Assembly (NCBI RefSeq): GCF_001761485.1
Contig: NC_090771.1
Coordinates: forward strand, 2,976,001-3,040,000
Length of the DNA: 64,000 nucleotides
Origin: Yarrowia lipolytica
Lineage: Eukaryota; Ascomycota; Dipodascomycetes; Dipodascales
Reading direction: 5' to 3'
The notes under the pieces are model-generated. The model was not told where the DNA came from and did not search any database. It was given only the letters and a program-made list of their open reading frames with translations. The position numbers and the translations under genes are program-made. How positions within the stretch are numbered: position 1 is the stretch's first letter; each line of letters starts with the position of its first letter. Shown here piece by piece: positions 1 through 10,750 of this stretch.

Positions 1-1
1 G

Positions 2-877
2 GTGTTTTACTTCATCATGCTGCTGGCACAGGTGCAGGTGGTTATGAGAGTCTTCTCCAGACGTATGGAGCAGCGGATGATTTTCTGGTTGGGTGGAACC
101 ATGTCTGTGGTCTGTCAAGTGCTGAATGGAATCACATCTATTGACATGGCTCTCCAATACCAGTTTTCCGGCTCGCTACCGGCCTTCCAATACCTCTTCC
201 AGGTGGCCATCCAAATAATGTACGCCTGCTCCATGGTGTACTATCTAATCACCAACTCGAGGTCCACCATGTGCATGGAAATGGTGCCCATGACGCTCAT
301 TGCTATTTTGGCATCATCTTCTCCCGTGGTGTTATTTGTGGTGGACATTGCTAACGCCTGGCTAGTTGAATGGAGTGATTCGCTCACGTGGATCTCTACG
401 TTGCTTGCTATAGTGTGCGCCTGGGAGTGGATTGACCGTGTGGAACGTCTGGAACGTCACCACGAAAAGGAAGGCTTCTTGGGTCGCCAGCTGCAAGAAG
501 ACGACGATTATCTCGGATTCGAGGGTGGAAAATCAATTATGAACCCCAGCGAATTCAGGGAATTCACGGACGTGTCTCTGGACGCGGATACACCAACTCC
601 AAATGCCGCAAAGCGGTTCGTTCAGCCGCTCTTGGTGCTGTCGGACCGTATCATCGAGGCAGGACTACTGTTCTCACGTGCTTCGAGTACCTCTTATGAC
701 TCTGTGGACCAGCCAGATCCCCAAGAACTTCAACACAATACTCACGCAGCTCATGCTCGAGGACATAGTTCGGTGCGTTCACAACTGGCCAAAAAGCTCG
801 ACTATTACTACTCGAAAAAAACTAGGCCGCCTCCGGAACTGCTGGACACTCAGCATATGCCTGTTCATCGGCACTAA
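2..877 (+). CDS. RIM21: pH-response sensor PalH/Rim21, 3' part
   Basis: This is the C-terminal 291 residues of a multi-pass membrane protein; the 5' end lies outside the window, so the first codon shown (GTG) is internal. At least four hydrophobic segments are followed by a WEWIDRVERLER stretch and an EGFLGRQLQEDD stretch, which resemble the conserved region after the last membrane span of fungal PalH/Rim21 proteins. The remainder is a polar cytosolic tail. In the family, the plasma-membrane sensor detects alkaline pH and, through arrestin PalF/Rim8 and ESCRT, leads to cleavage of PacC/Rim101. In Yarrowia this pathway controls alkaline protease genes, two relatives of which lie within 17 kb. 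The family call comes from recalled motifs, not a search; the related Dfg16 branch is an alternative. Confidence 0.72.
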   Translation: MFYFIMLLAQVQVVMRVFSRRMEQRMIFWLGGTMSVVCQVLNGITSIDMALQYQFSGSLPAFQYLFQVAIQIMYACSMVYYLITNSRSTMCMEMVPMTLIAILASSSPVVLFVVDIANAWLVEWSDSLTWISTLLAIVCAWEWIDRVERLERHHEKEGFLGRQLQEDDDYLGFEGGKSIMNPSEFREFTDVSLDADTPTPNAAKRFVQPLLVLSDRIIEAGLLFSRASSTSYDSVDQPDPQELQHNTHAAHARGHSSVRSQLAKKLDYYYSKKTRPPPELLDTQHMPVHRH

Positions 878-1200
878 TTTATTTATTTACTAACTGTACA
901 TTAGACTGAATACATTGCAATAGCTACATACACCACCCGTTTGAGTGATAAATAAGGTGGGCCCAACCCAAAGCGAGTTTACACTAAAGCCACAGCTTTA
1001 TTATTGTACGATGTTTAGGCACCAAGCAAGGTGAACGTCAAAATCAAGCGCCAAAATTGGGTCGCGAAAATCATATACAGAAATTACGTAATTACACAGT
1101 GCTTGTCCTGATACTGTACATACTGTACGAACTGAAATAATGAAACACTCGTGTGGAAATATGATACATCATCATTTGGCTATCGCCGCTATATACATTA
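878..1200. other. intergenic, convergent 3' ends
   Basis: Spacer between the PalH-like gene and the COX24 gene, which point at each other. It is AT-rich with short GTAC-containing motifs (tactgtacatactgtacg near 1114). I see no gene or RNA in it; it presumably holds both 3' untranslated regions. Confidence 0.6.
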
Positions 1201-1890
1201 TTATTTATCGAGCTTTCGTCGAAGAGCACGCTGAGCCTTTCTTCGCTTCTTGTACTTATGCTTGTTCATCTTAATCTTTCGCTTTCGCTTGACGGAGGTC
1301 ATCTCCAGGTCGGCGTCGGTATTCTTGGCCTCAAACTTCTTGACGGCCTCACCGATGAACTTGAGAAGGTCCGCGTCAGATCGAGCGTTCTCAATCACCT
1401 CAAACTCGGACTTCTGAGGAGAGTAGTACTTCTCGTAGGGGTAGAGGTCGGCGGTGACGTTTTTAGAAAAATGCATCATTTCGGGGTTGGTAACCTGACC
1501 GGAAACGCTCATGGCATTAGGGAACAGAGGGTTGTATCCCTCGGTGGTTCCCTGTGCGTACTCGTTAGGCCGAGACTTGATGAAATCATCCATTCGCTTG
1601 GTGGCGGCGGAATCGGAGAAAAGGTGCGAGACAGAAGTGTCGAGGTACAGAGGTCGGTGTCGGCACAGAGCAATCTCAAAGAATCGGTCCTCGGGAGTTC
1701 CCTCACCCACCAGTGGCGAAGGGGGCAAATCAAAGTCCTTCCATAGCTTTCGCTTATCATCGCCACTCTGGGACGACATGGAGATTCGACGGGTTCTAGG
1801 GGCGTTTGCTGGTCGTGCGGTGGCCAGGGATCCTGCTCGCAGCAGCGATCCGGTGGGGCTGGCCAGCTGGCCAAGTCGTTTTGCTAACAT
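1201..1890 (-). CDS. COX24: mitochondrial small-subunit ribosomal protein mS38 / Cox24
   Basis: 229 residues. The N-terminus (residues 1-40) is rich in Arg, Ala and Ser without acidic residues, like a mitochondrial targeting sequence. The last 30 residues are very basic and contain MNKHKYKKRRKAQRALRRKL, the signature of the mS38 (human AURKAIP1, yeast Cox24/Qri5) C-terminal domain, which binds the mitochondrial small-subunit rRNA. Loss of the yeast protein affects COX1 mRNA processing and translation. The middle region is not conserved to my knowledge. The gene diverges from MON2. The start is the first ATG of the frame and gives a sensible targeting peptide. Confidence 0.85.
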   Translation of the reverse strand: MLAKRLGQLASPTGSLLRAGSLATARPANAPRTRRISMSSQSGDDKRKLWKDFDLPPSPLVGEGTPEDRFFEIALCRHRPLYLDTSVSHLFSDSAATKRMDDFIKSRPNEYAQGTTEGYNPLFPNAMSVSGQVTNPEMMHFSKNVTADLYPYEKYYSPQKSEFEVIENARSDADLLKFIGEAVKKFEAKNTDADLEMTSVKRKRKIKMNKHKYKKRRKAQRALRRKLDK

Positions 1891-2555
1891 GTTGTGGTGT
1901 TGGAGATAACCAACTGTGGGATGAAAATGTGTAGGTTAAGTAGGGTAAGTGGCTGAGATTACTCAGCTGATTTACAATTGATGGAGCTGTGGTTCGTGGT
2001 TGGGAGCAACCTTAATCAGACGAACACGGGTAACTTTAATTGATTATCGATAAAGTCAAGTGCAGAGTCAGTTAAAACTGGATGTTTTGTTGAAATTTGA
2101 GTTGGAAAAAAAAGAGCTCAGCCGAGGAATATATATAGGGGCGAAAATATAAAAAGTTGCTCTGTATTTCTGAGCTTCTAAAAATAAGTCAAGGGTTTTT
2201 TCTAGGCCTTTCTATTTTTGCGGGGTATTAATTGAAACCCCTTAATATTAGTCAGGTACAGTGTACACCATAACCACACCACAACGGCCACCGTTATTGC
2301 TGTAGTAGCGAAGACATACTGTAAAGAAGAGCGTCACAACACAGACAATAGGAAACCTCGGAAGTAAAATGGTAGGCATGTTTTCCCCCAATACATACTC
2401 AATCAACATCAACCGCTACAAGTACTTCTCACAACTGATATCTTGACAAACTAAGTGCCAGTGACTTGGGGACAACTCTAAATGCAGTCCTTCGCGATGT
2501 AGGCTACGTCAGATGTATGCACAGCTAAAGTTAACACCCACCAGTATCAGCCAGT
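1891..2555. other. divergent promoter region COX24 / MON2
   Basis: 665-bp spacer between two divergent genes. It contains an AT-rich stretch with a TATATATAG-like element near 2131 and a CCACAACGGCCACCG stretch near 2278. I see no further gene. Confidence 0.5.
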
Positions 2556-5500
2556 ATGAATCAGCAACTGGTTGTGGAGTTGTCCAGTCTGCTTGCCGAG
2601 AGCAAGCGAAGACACCCTGAGCTTCGTCAGGTGAGTATCTCCAGCGTATTGACGCGAAGGAAGTGTCGGCTTCTCTCACACGTGCCTCCCATGCGACACG
2701 GACACATGGGAAACAGACACTAACACAGGCTGCCGAATACACACTCGATGCTGTAAAGAACAAGCAACCGCAAGACCTGAAGAAGGACGAAAAGATTGCC
2801 CAGCCTCTGGTGTTGGCCTGCTCGTCACGTAACGCCAAACTCACAGCAATTGCAGTGCCATTGATACAACGACTGCTGGCTATCTCTGCGCTCTCCGACA
2901 AGTCAATTCCGTCAGTCCTGGGTGCGTTGGAGGAGGCTACCCACTTGGGCGTCGAAATCCAGCTCAAGATCCTTCAATGTCTCCCTACACTGATGGCAAA
3001 CTACACCAAGGTGCTGCAGGGTCAGAACTTGAGCGCCCTGTTGGCGATCTGCTCAGCCCTCAAGGCCCCCAACAAGCCCCCTGTGGTATCCAATTCCGCA
3101 GCGGCGACACTCCAACAGTTAATAGTGTCTGTTTTCGATAAGGTGCGAGAAGAGCAGGACCCTCCCAAGACCTTTGAGGTGCCAGTCGACACAGGAGACA
3201 AGATTCTCGTGTCTCCTGCAGCAGATGACGCTCTATCTGTGTTGTCTGATCTCTGTTCTCTCATTGAATACCACTCATCTACTTTCCTGAAAGGCCATTA
3301 CAAGGACACTTTCTGTCTCGAACTGGTGGAGAGTATTCTGCAGAACCAACACATGGTGTTTGAGGAGCATCCCGAGCTCATTTACTGTGTTAAGATGAAG
3401 CTATTCCCAGCACTGCTTCGTGGTCTTTCTTCCGAGGCACCGTTTCCCGTGGCTGTTAGAATCGCTCGAGTCTTGTATTTGTTGCTACGAACCCTGCTTG
3501 CGTTGGTGCCAGCTGAGTGTGAGGTGACATTGACTCTGTTCGTCCATCTGTCAAGAGAGCCTACCGAATCATGGGAACGTGCACTGTGCATGGAGATTCT
3601 TCAAGGTGTCTTCTCCGACTTTGACCTCCTTCTGGCCATTTATAAGGAGTATGACGTAGCTGAGGGACGCAAGAACATTCTTGCAGATACTCTCGGTCTG
3701 TTCCGGGACCTGCTGAAACATACCAAGGAGGGAACCAGGTTCAACAGTGCAACCAAGACACCTTTCATTGACACACTGGACAAGACAGAAGCACCGACTC
3801 TACCCGAGGGGTACGAGCAGTATCTTGCGATAACGTGTGCCAATTCCCTATGCGATGCGCTTGCAAAGTTCCTTCTTCAGAAGAACCAGGACTCTCGGGC
3901 AACTCTGTGTAAGCATCTCATTGACCACTCCTGGTCTACCATTCTGGATCTGTATAGTCCTCTGGTTTCTGGACCCTTTGAGGAGTCCCTGGATCTTCAC
4001 AGCGTTATTCGTGCTGTCCAAAAACTGGCACATGTTGCGGGATATGTGGATAGGAAGACGGCGCGTGATGCATTCATGTCTCTTCTTGCCACAGGTGCAG
4101 AGAAACCACCCACTCAACGGGCTATCTTGTGTCTTCGGGCTCTAGTCAACCTCGGAACCGCCCTCGGAACTACATTGGGCTCATCATGGAGCATTCTCCT
4201 TGATACCCTACGGGAGACTTCGCAGTCCAAGGTCGGATCTGACCCTGCGGTGCTATCTGCAGAGAAGAAGCTGCTCGACTCGACGAAAGACTACTCAAAT
4301 TCTGCTCTTTCAGACCTTGTAAATGCATTGACTCGATCAGCTTCCGAGTGGAACAATGACAAGCTTGGAATTGTGGCAACTTTCAACGTCACCAAGATTG
4401 TGGAGGAAGAAGTACTGTGGCAGAAGCTGTTAGGTCATCTCATCTCATGTGAGAGTTTACAGTGTGCCCTCATTCAGAGAAAACTCTCGGAATCTTCGGA
4501 GTCCGAAATACCCGAGGCTCATGCTCGAATATTTGATTCGCTTCTGAAGGCTGTAAAGAGCGACAAGTCGGAGATTGTCTTGGCTCATCTACAGACTACC
4601 CACTCGCTGCTTCAGCAACTGGGTAAGTGTTCCTCTTGGAGCACCATTTTTAGCATTCTGGACAGCGGTCTGAGAGATGACATGTCTCTGGAGGTCACCA
4701 AGGCCGCTTTTGACTCAGTCAAGCTGGTCTGCAATGATTTCCTTACCCAGTTGCCTTCCGATGCTCTTCTGACACTCGTGGACCTACTCTACAAATTCTG
4801 TCAGCATTCTTCAGACTCCAACTTGTCATTCACATGCATCTCTCTGTTCTGGACTGTGTCCGACTGCATTTTGCGCCAGGCCAAGGAGACAGACGACATC
4901 AATCGAGTCCTTACTATGTCCGAGATGCGAGACTCTACTGAGCCTCTTGCTCTGTGGCTCATCCTTATGTCTTCTCTGGCTCTCATGTCGCATGATTCTC
5001 GTGCTGACGTCAGAAATGGTGCCATCCAGACCTTCTTCCGAACTTTCGAGTCTCTCCCCAAGGACAAGCTCCAACCCAACCTGTGGCAGACCTTTTCCAG
5101 GGAGATTCTGCCTAAGCTCTTCTTGACACCCACAGGAGATCTGATCGAGAATGATCCCGCCGGAGCTGCAGCAAGGTACCCTTACACGGTCTCGCTGCTG
5201 CTTACTGGCTTCAATCACATGATGAGTGTTGTGCAGACCGTCTTGCCCGACCAGGTTGACATTCTTTTTATCCAGCTGCTCTCCTACTTTGAGCAGCTAA
5301 ACACCACAAGCCCACATCCTGAGTATGCCGTAACTATCAGCAAGTCTTTCGGAGAGCTTCTGACCATTACGCCATTGAGCCGTGAGAGCATTGCTGCTGC
5401 ATGGAAGTTCTGGCTCTCTCCTCCTTGGGGAACTGAGTATGTCAGCCCGTGGAACCTGGGCTCTGCATCTAGTGCCATTGCTGAGCATGCATCTGTGCAC

Positions 5501-6508
5501 ACCATTATCTACGATTTGGACAGAAATGTGCCTGATGCGACTTTGGACGCTTCCCTGGATGTTCTTTACAACTGCCTTCTGCATCCCCAACTTCCAAAGT
5601 TCGCTCAGGACCAGACGTCCACCTCTCCTGTTCAGACAGCTGTGCTGAAACAAATTTCGAATGTCTCTGGCCACCACGCCAAGGTCTTGGAGATCCTTGG
5701 TAGGATTTCCAAGCTATCCAGCACTGCCTCCAAGGAGGAGGATGACTCTCCCAAGTTTGGAGCTGCATCGCTGAAGGCTGTTGAGCTTTCCAGGAGCCGA
5801 CTTCCTGAAGTTCCTGAGGCTGTAGATGACAGCGTTATCTCACTGTTGCTTCAGGACACCACGTTGTCATCGCTTGGTAATGATGCTACGGAGCTGTTCC
5901 TGGAGACTGTTGAAAAGGTGCTGCCTCGGTTGTCTACTGAGGAGACATTGTGGCCCCGTGTTGTCGAGGGTGGTTTGTCCATTCTGGCTCAGCGAAGTCA
6001 GGGTTTCCATAAGTACGAGAAGCTCATTTTTCCCATTCTTGGACTTGACCATGTCCCTGAGTCGCTCATTGACTCCCTTCTCAAGTCCATCTATGAGAAC
6101 TCCCTGGTGTGGAAGACCAAGGCTTCTTCTCTGGGCTTCTCAGGCACTTTACAGGCCGTGTCAAAGCCTGATTTCTCTCTCTACTGTACAACACTATTGT
6201 TCAATTTGTGGATAGGAGAGGGGGATGGTACCGGGAGCGCTCGGGAGCGGCTCTCTCTGTCGTCGCGACAGTACGCCATGTCTCGAGCCCAAGCATGTAT
6301 CTCTCAGTTTATTAACGACTCCGTGATTCGAGGCTCCATGCCCATTCCTAAGCTGCAGAACCAAGAGCTTCAGGTAATTCTCACGCATCTTGGTTTGCTA
6401 GTAAAGAAGAGCCCGGATAGTAAGAAGGAGCTCAAGGCGCTGTTCCCCTTGCTGTTGAAGCTCCAAATGCGTGGAGAGAGCACAGAAGTGATTCTACAGG
6501 AATTTTAA
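2556..6508 (+). CDS. MON2: Mon2-like Arf-GEF-related Golgi/endosome trafficking protein, one intron
   Basis: The model is join(2556..2630, 2729..6508), 1284 residues. Exon 1 encodes MNQQLVVELSSLLAESKRR and ends in CAG before GTGAGT. The intron (2631-2728) ends in CACTAACACAG, and the frame continues directly into AAEYTLDAVKNK. The N-terminus matches the DCB region of Mon2/large Arf-GEF relatives, and the rest is an alpha-helical repeat (HEAT/ARM-like) protein with no Sec7 domain. Mon2 acts at the trans-Golgi and endosomes with Dop1 and the flippase Neo1. At 1284 residues it is shorter than the roughly 1600-residue budding-yeast protein, mainly because the C-terminal region is compact. No internal break is seen. 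Confidence 0.82.
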
Positions 6509-7002
6509 CCACATTAAATAAAAGTATTTAGATGAATAATGACGTACAAGTACAAGCACTTATGTTTGAATGATGGATTCGTGACGTACAAGTACAACTA
6601 TAGGATTTGCACGAGCAGCTGTCATTGACTGGAATGTGTGGGGTTTTAGGCTCAACTCTATTGCATGTCTTATCACAACAATATGTGGAGCTGAATTACC
6701 ATGCACATAAGATCATCAATCTCAGTTGTTTCATCTATTTTGCCCAAAACTTTAAAACAGCGCCATTCATAACATTGGCATGAGACAGGGTCCGATCGGC
6801 CGTGACATCAGATTATGTACAATAGCTACGCGTACAAGTAGGAAGGAAGTATGAGTATTTTCGATAGCTGCTTTCTTGAACCTGAAGAACATAAGGAATA
6901 TATAAAACTACAAGTACAAGTACAAGAATACAGGAAACATGGAGTGTATCAGAATCTAATTTTGATTAGGTATCATTAAATATGTTTTTCCAAACGGAGC
7001 GT
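6509..7002. other. intergenic, convergent, with GTAC repeats
   Basis: Spacer between the convergent MON2 and protease genes. It holds three clusters of the short motif GTACAAGTAC (near 6544, 6594 and 6911), and the context gacgtacaagtacaa occurs twice about 50 bp apart. No gene is seen. Confidence 0.55.
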
Positions 7003-8406
7003 CTAGAAAGATGCTCGGTTCCACAGGAAGTTGTTGGCAGCTCCACCAAGGTCTCCCTTAACCTTGCCAGTAGAGGCATCCTTAACCCAAGACTCCAGCA
7101 CAGCAGCGGGGACAACGCCATCAGCAATAGACTGGAAGTAGGCAATGGCACCAGACACGTGGGGAGCAGCCATGGAGGTTCCGCCCATGGTGGCAGCAGC
7201 ATCGTCGTTAGTAATCCATAGAGACAGAATGGTGACACCAGGAGCAAACATCTCGACACACTGTCCCTTGGCAGAAGACCAGTCCTGCTCAACGGCAATG
7301 TTGTCGAGGTGGTCGGTGGCTCCAACGGTGATGAGACCGGGGATACCCTTTGAGGCTCGGGCGGGAGATTCGTTGCAGGCATCCTGGCCGTTGTTACCGG
7401 CAGCAACAACGGTGGGGATACCGTATTGCTGAACGGCCTGCTGGAAAACCTGGTCAAGACCGGGAGAGGAAGCACCACCTCCGGAGAAGTTGATGACGGA
7501 TCGGGGCTGGCCGGCCTTCTGGTAGTCAGAGAGAACCCAGTTCATACCCTGAATGATGGTGGAGGCATATCCCTGGCCCTTCTGGTTGAGAACCTTGACA
7601 GCGACAATGGAGGTCTTCTCTCCGGAGACTCCGACAGTGGAACCAGCCACAGTGCCGGAAACGTGAGTACCATGGCCGTTGAGGTCCTGCATGGGCTCGC
7701 CCTGGACAAAGTTGGCTCCCCATCGAGCTCGTCCGCCAAAGTCTTGGTGTTGGACGTAGGTTCCGGTGTCGACGACGTAGACGGTGGTGTCGTACTTGGA
7801 GGACTCTCGGTTGTAGGGCACTCGGACGGTGGAGGGCTTGTCGGGGTTGACGCCCTGGACGTTGTTGTTGAGGTGCGAGATTCGGCTCAGACCCCACTGA
7901 GCGACAGTGGTGGACTGGAAGTCTCGCTTGTGGAGCTCGGTCAGGTTGACGGGCTGAGCGGCGTGCTTGCCGAGGGAGATGAGCACATCCTTCTCGACGG
8001 AAGCGACATCAGGGGAGCTTCGAATGGAGTCCAGCACGGAGGAGTTGAAAGATCCAAAGTAACCGGTGAATCCCTTACCATCAGTGAACGCGTCGACGTC
8101 AAAGGCGCCCTGGATTCCCTGGTTGCTACTGGTAGCGGCAAAGCCGTTGGTGCCAGCCATGGCTCCGACCTCGGGAGAGACCTTGGAGTCAAGGTCCTGG
8201 ATGTGACCGTTGATGGACTGGATGGAGGTGCCGTTCTTGAAGAAGACGAGGTATCGGTCCTTTGCGGAGTCGGCCAGGTCACGCTTGGCGTGGTGGCCCT
8301 GGTGCTTGTTGATGATGTTCAGAACATTGGAGTAAGCAGAGGCATCAGCGTCAGCAGGGGCGGCTGCCACAAGAGACAGACCAGCCAAAAGGAGTGTGAA
8401 TTTCAT
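7003..8406 (-). CDS. secreted subtilisin-like alkaline protease, XPR2 family
   Basis: 467 residues. Signal peptide at about 1-16, then an inhibitor-I9-type prodomain with a Lys-Arg at 160-161 that looks like a Kex2-type cleavage site, which would release a mature enzyme of about 306 residues starting DFQSTT. The catalytic triad of the proteinase-K/S8 family is intact: Asp213 in VVDTG, His245 in NGHGTHVSG and Ser411 in GGTSMAAP. The oxyanion Asn338 lies in VAAGNN. The layout matches Yarrowia alkaline extracellular protease (XPR2 product), but the sequence is a paralogue, not XPR2 itself as I recall it. It should be secreted and active at neutral to alkaline pH. A long 2.3-kb upstream region separates it from BNA5. 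Confidence 0.9.
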   Translation of the reverse strand: MKFTLLLAGLSLVAAAPADADASAYSNVLNIINKHQGHHAKRDLADSAKDRYLVFFKNGTSIQSINGHIQDLDSKVSPEVGAMAGTNGFAATSSNQGIQGAFDVDAFTDGKGFTGYFGSFNSSVLDSIRSSPDVASVEKDVLISLGKHAAQPVNLTELHKRDFQSTTVAQWGLSRISHLNNNVQGVNPDKPSTVRVPYNRESSKYDTTVYVVDTGTYVQHQDFGGRARWGANFVQGEPMQDLNGHGTHVSGTVAGSTVGVSGEKTSIVAVKVLNQKGQGYASTIIQGMNWVLSDYQKAGQPRSVINFSGGGASSPGLDQVFQQAVQQYGIPTVVAAGNNGQDACNESPARASKGIPGLITVGATDHLDNIAVEQDWSSAKGQCVEMFAPGVTILSLWITNDDAAATMGGTSMAAPHVSGAIAYFQSIADGVVPAAVLESWVKDASTGKVKGDLGGAANNFLWNRASF

Positions 8407-10750
8407 AATGAGTGGCTAGAGGCGAGTGACTGATTGCGACTAGAGCCTCGATAAAAATGGGAGCGCCATCCTTTTAACTGCGCCTAACGTGATCGACAGT
8501 GTTTTCGTCGATCAACTGGGGTGTGTCGCGAAGATGTGGTTCGACAAAGACTTCTATCGCAAGCATAGGAGGAAAGATAGGTCTGTTTGCGGACGGATCG
8601 TGTCACTAATTGAATACATAAACCGAGCTCATACCAGAGGTGCTTCAAGGAGTGGTCACCTCTGCATCATTATTCCTCATCGACATCCACAATGCCCTTT
8701 CGCGCGAGTGCAAAATAAGTTTGATCGTCGCCCCCTTCGAAAACTAGTGATGGTTCAAAAATGCAGCGAACGCTGTTCACGGTCGCCGATCACTCGTTCC
8801 TTTCAAGCAACCCTCAAGACCCTGCAGTAACGCGCCAGTGAGGAGAAAACTGGGCCCTTTGTGCGCGTGTTTCACCTGGGTGTCTTCTTCACAACATGTG
8901 GAGACCCAGGAATGTGTAAGTATGAAACAAAGAGTGGTGAAACCAAACCACCTAAAAGACACCATTGTGGCCTTGCTCGAGACATACAAGAGATGATAAT
9001 CACAAACCACACCATGGCTTGAATTCTATAAAATGGCTTTTTTCGATTGCAACACTGCGATACGTTTGCTCTCAAAAAGAAGACAGCTCAGAGAGGTGGG
9101 ACGTGTCTGCTGTGAAGATTTTCTAGAGGCTACCACGAAGGATCAACAACAATAGGGCTATCAATGTATACGAAGTGCCGTTGATATACACTGGGTTACA
9201 CTGGCAATGCGGTCATGAGAAGCATCTAGTTAATTTGGGGGTCACTTCCGTTTATATTATAGGTGATCGTTTCTCAACATGGCCTCGTCTACTTTTTGGT
9301 GTAATAGTACAGTATGTAGCTACATACTCGTGCAAATGGACGTGTATATGAGAAGGTTCCTCTGCGTGTCAGCCGTTGCCTCGGAGACAGGCTGTTGCGA
9401 GTTTATCCCTCGCTTAAGACGAAGTGAGCTCACGACTCTTAGTTAGCTACAGTATATACTGTATGTACTGTACCGCAGCTCGCTTACGCCAGCCAAGCCT
9501 GCGAAACATTTTTAGTCGAGTTTGAGACCGGTTTCCACCGGGTCATATCCGGGGTCTAATTTAGCCGGGGGGAAAATCACGTAGTCCGATAACCCAACAG
9601 AATGGAACACCAGGACCAAAGGCTAGCGCTGGTTCAGTGTAGATTGTGGGGTTCACATTGTGGGGTCCAGGCCAGCAGGAGATGTCAAACGAGCTATTTC
9701 AGACCCAGTCCATGAGTCTGTACGCATTAGGGCGGTAAATTGCAAGCCGCATCAGCCGGTTTCTCTGGGCCAGGGAATACTAGCGATTGTACAACGATCT
9801 ACTACTGTACTGTACATACACGAGAGAGAGTCAGGGCGTTGAGCAAAGCATCTTGTTTCCAATTAATAAATGCCAAGCTCTCTCATGTAGGTACAAGTAC
9901 AGTGCAACATGACATGACTTTCGGTGATAACAGTTGTATGTATCAAGCGGCTCTCGGCTAATAGCTTCAATAGCCGCGAGATGGGAGTCAGTGTGGAGAA
10001 ACCACAGACGACGCCGCAGTCTCCGAACGCCTCCACCACAGCAACTAAAACTTCCCCACCTTAGTGAACCTTACGCTGGTTCAGTACGATACATGCCGTA
10101 GGAGGGATTTTACTATGTGCTTTAAGTAATTGTAAGAGTATTACGAGACTATACTTACAACAACAGTTGAGAGTATACAGAGTTACAGTTGGGGATAATG
10201 AGTCGTGCCTAATGACGACCATTACTTCCAAAAATGCAACATACTGAGCTGCCCAAGCAACCCGGAAGGCAGTGTTGCAATCTACAGCAGCGATTCAAGA
10301 GTAGTCTACTACGCTGCCAGCATTAGTGCAGGGTGATCAGTGTTGGGATTGGCTAGCGCAGATTATTCGGACATACCGGAGCCGGGAAAATGGGTCCCCA
10401 AAAACGACTATTTCGCGAACGGATGCTCGTACAGAAAAAGCATGGGTACCATCTGTTTCGGCGACCTCAATTTAGTCAAAGTGGGCGGGGTTCCAACGCA
10501 AAAAGAAAAGTAGGAGTGCGAGTTCCATCCACCGTGATGGAGTAGCTCTGCCGCATGCCTATAGCCTCGCAACTCTAACACTTTCGAATCATGCACTACC
10601 CACCATGCATAACCTAGATCTGAGTGTCTATAAAGTGAGAGACGAGATCCACCGACAAGAGCTCCCCAGATCCTCAGCATCGCACGGATAACACTGTCCA
10701 AACTAACCTCTAAACTCGCTCTTCTGAGAAACAACAGACTCTACTCTACA
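8407..10750. other. 2.3-kb divergent intergenic region, protease / BNA5
   Basis: The largest gap in the left half. Only short open frames without family resemblance occur. Visible elements are a GC-rich cluster at about 9519-9568 with repeated CCGG cores, a palindromic CGG-N5-CCG at 10368-10378 of the kind bound by Zn2Cys6 regulators, and a TATA box for BNA5. A GCCAAG hexamer (PacC/Rim101-type core) lies near 9490. The functions are inferred. Confidence 0.5.
10629..10634 (+). promoter_or_regulatory. TATA box of BNA5
   Basis: TATAAA about 117 bp before the BNA5 start codon, followed by a purine-rich and CT-rich leader ending in CTCTACAATG. The position suits a yeast core promoter. Confidence 0.55.

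Noticed and set aside
7426-8433. 335-codon open frame on + opposite the first protease
   Set aside because: Gly/Val/Ser-rich composition typical of an antisense frame through a gene with strongly biased codons; the protease on the other strand has all catalytic motifs.
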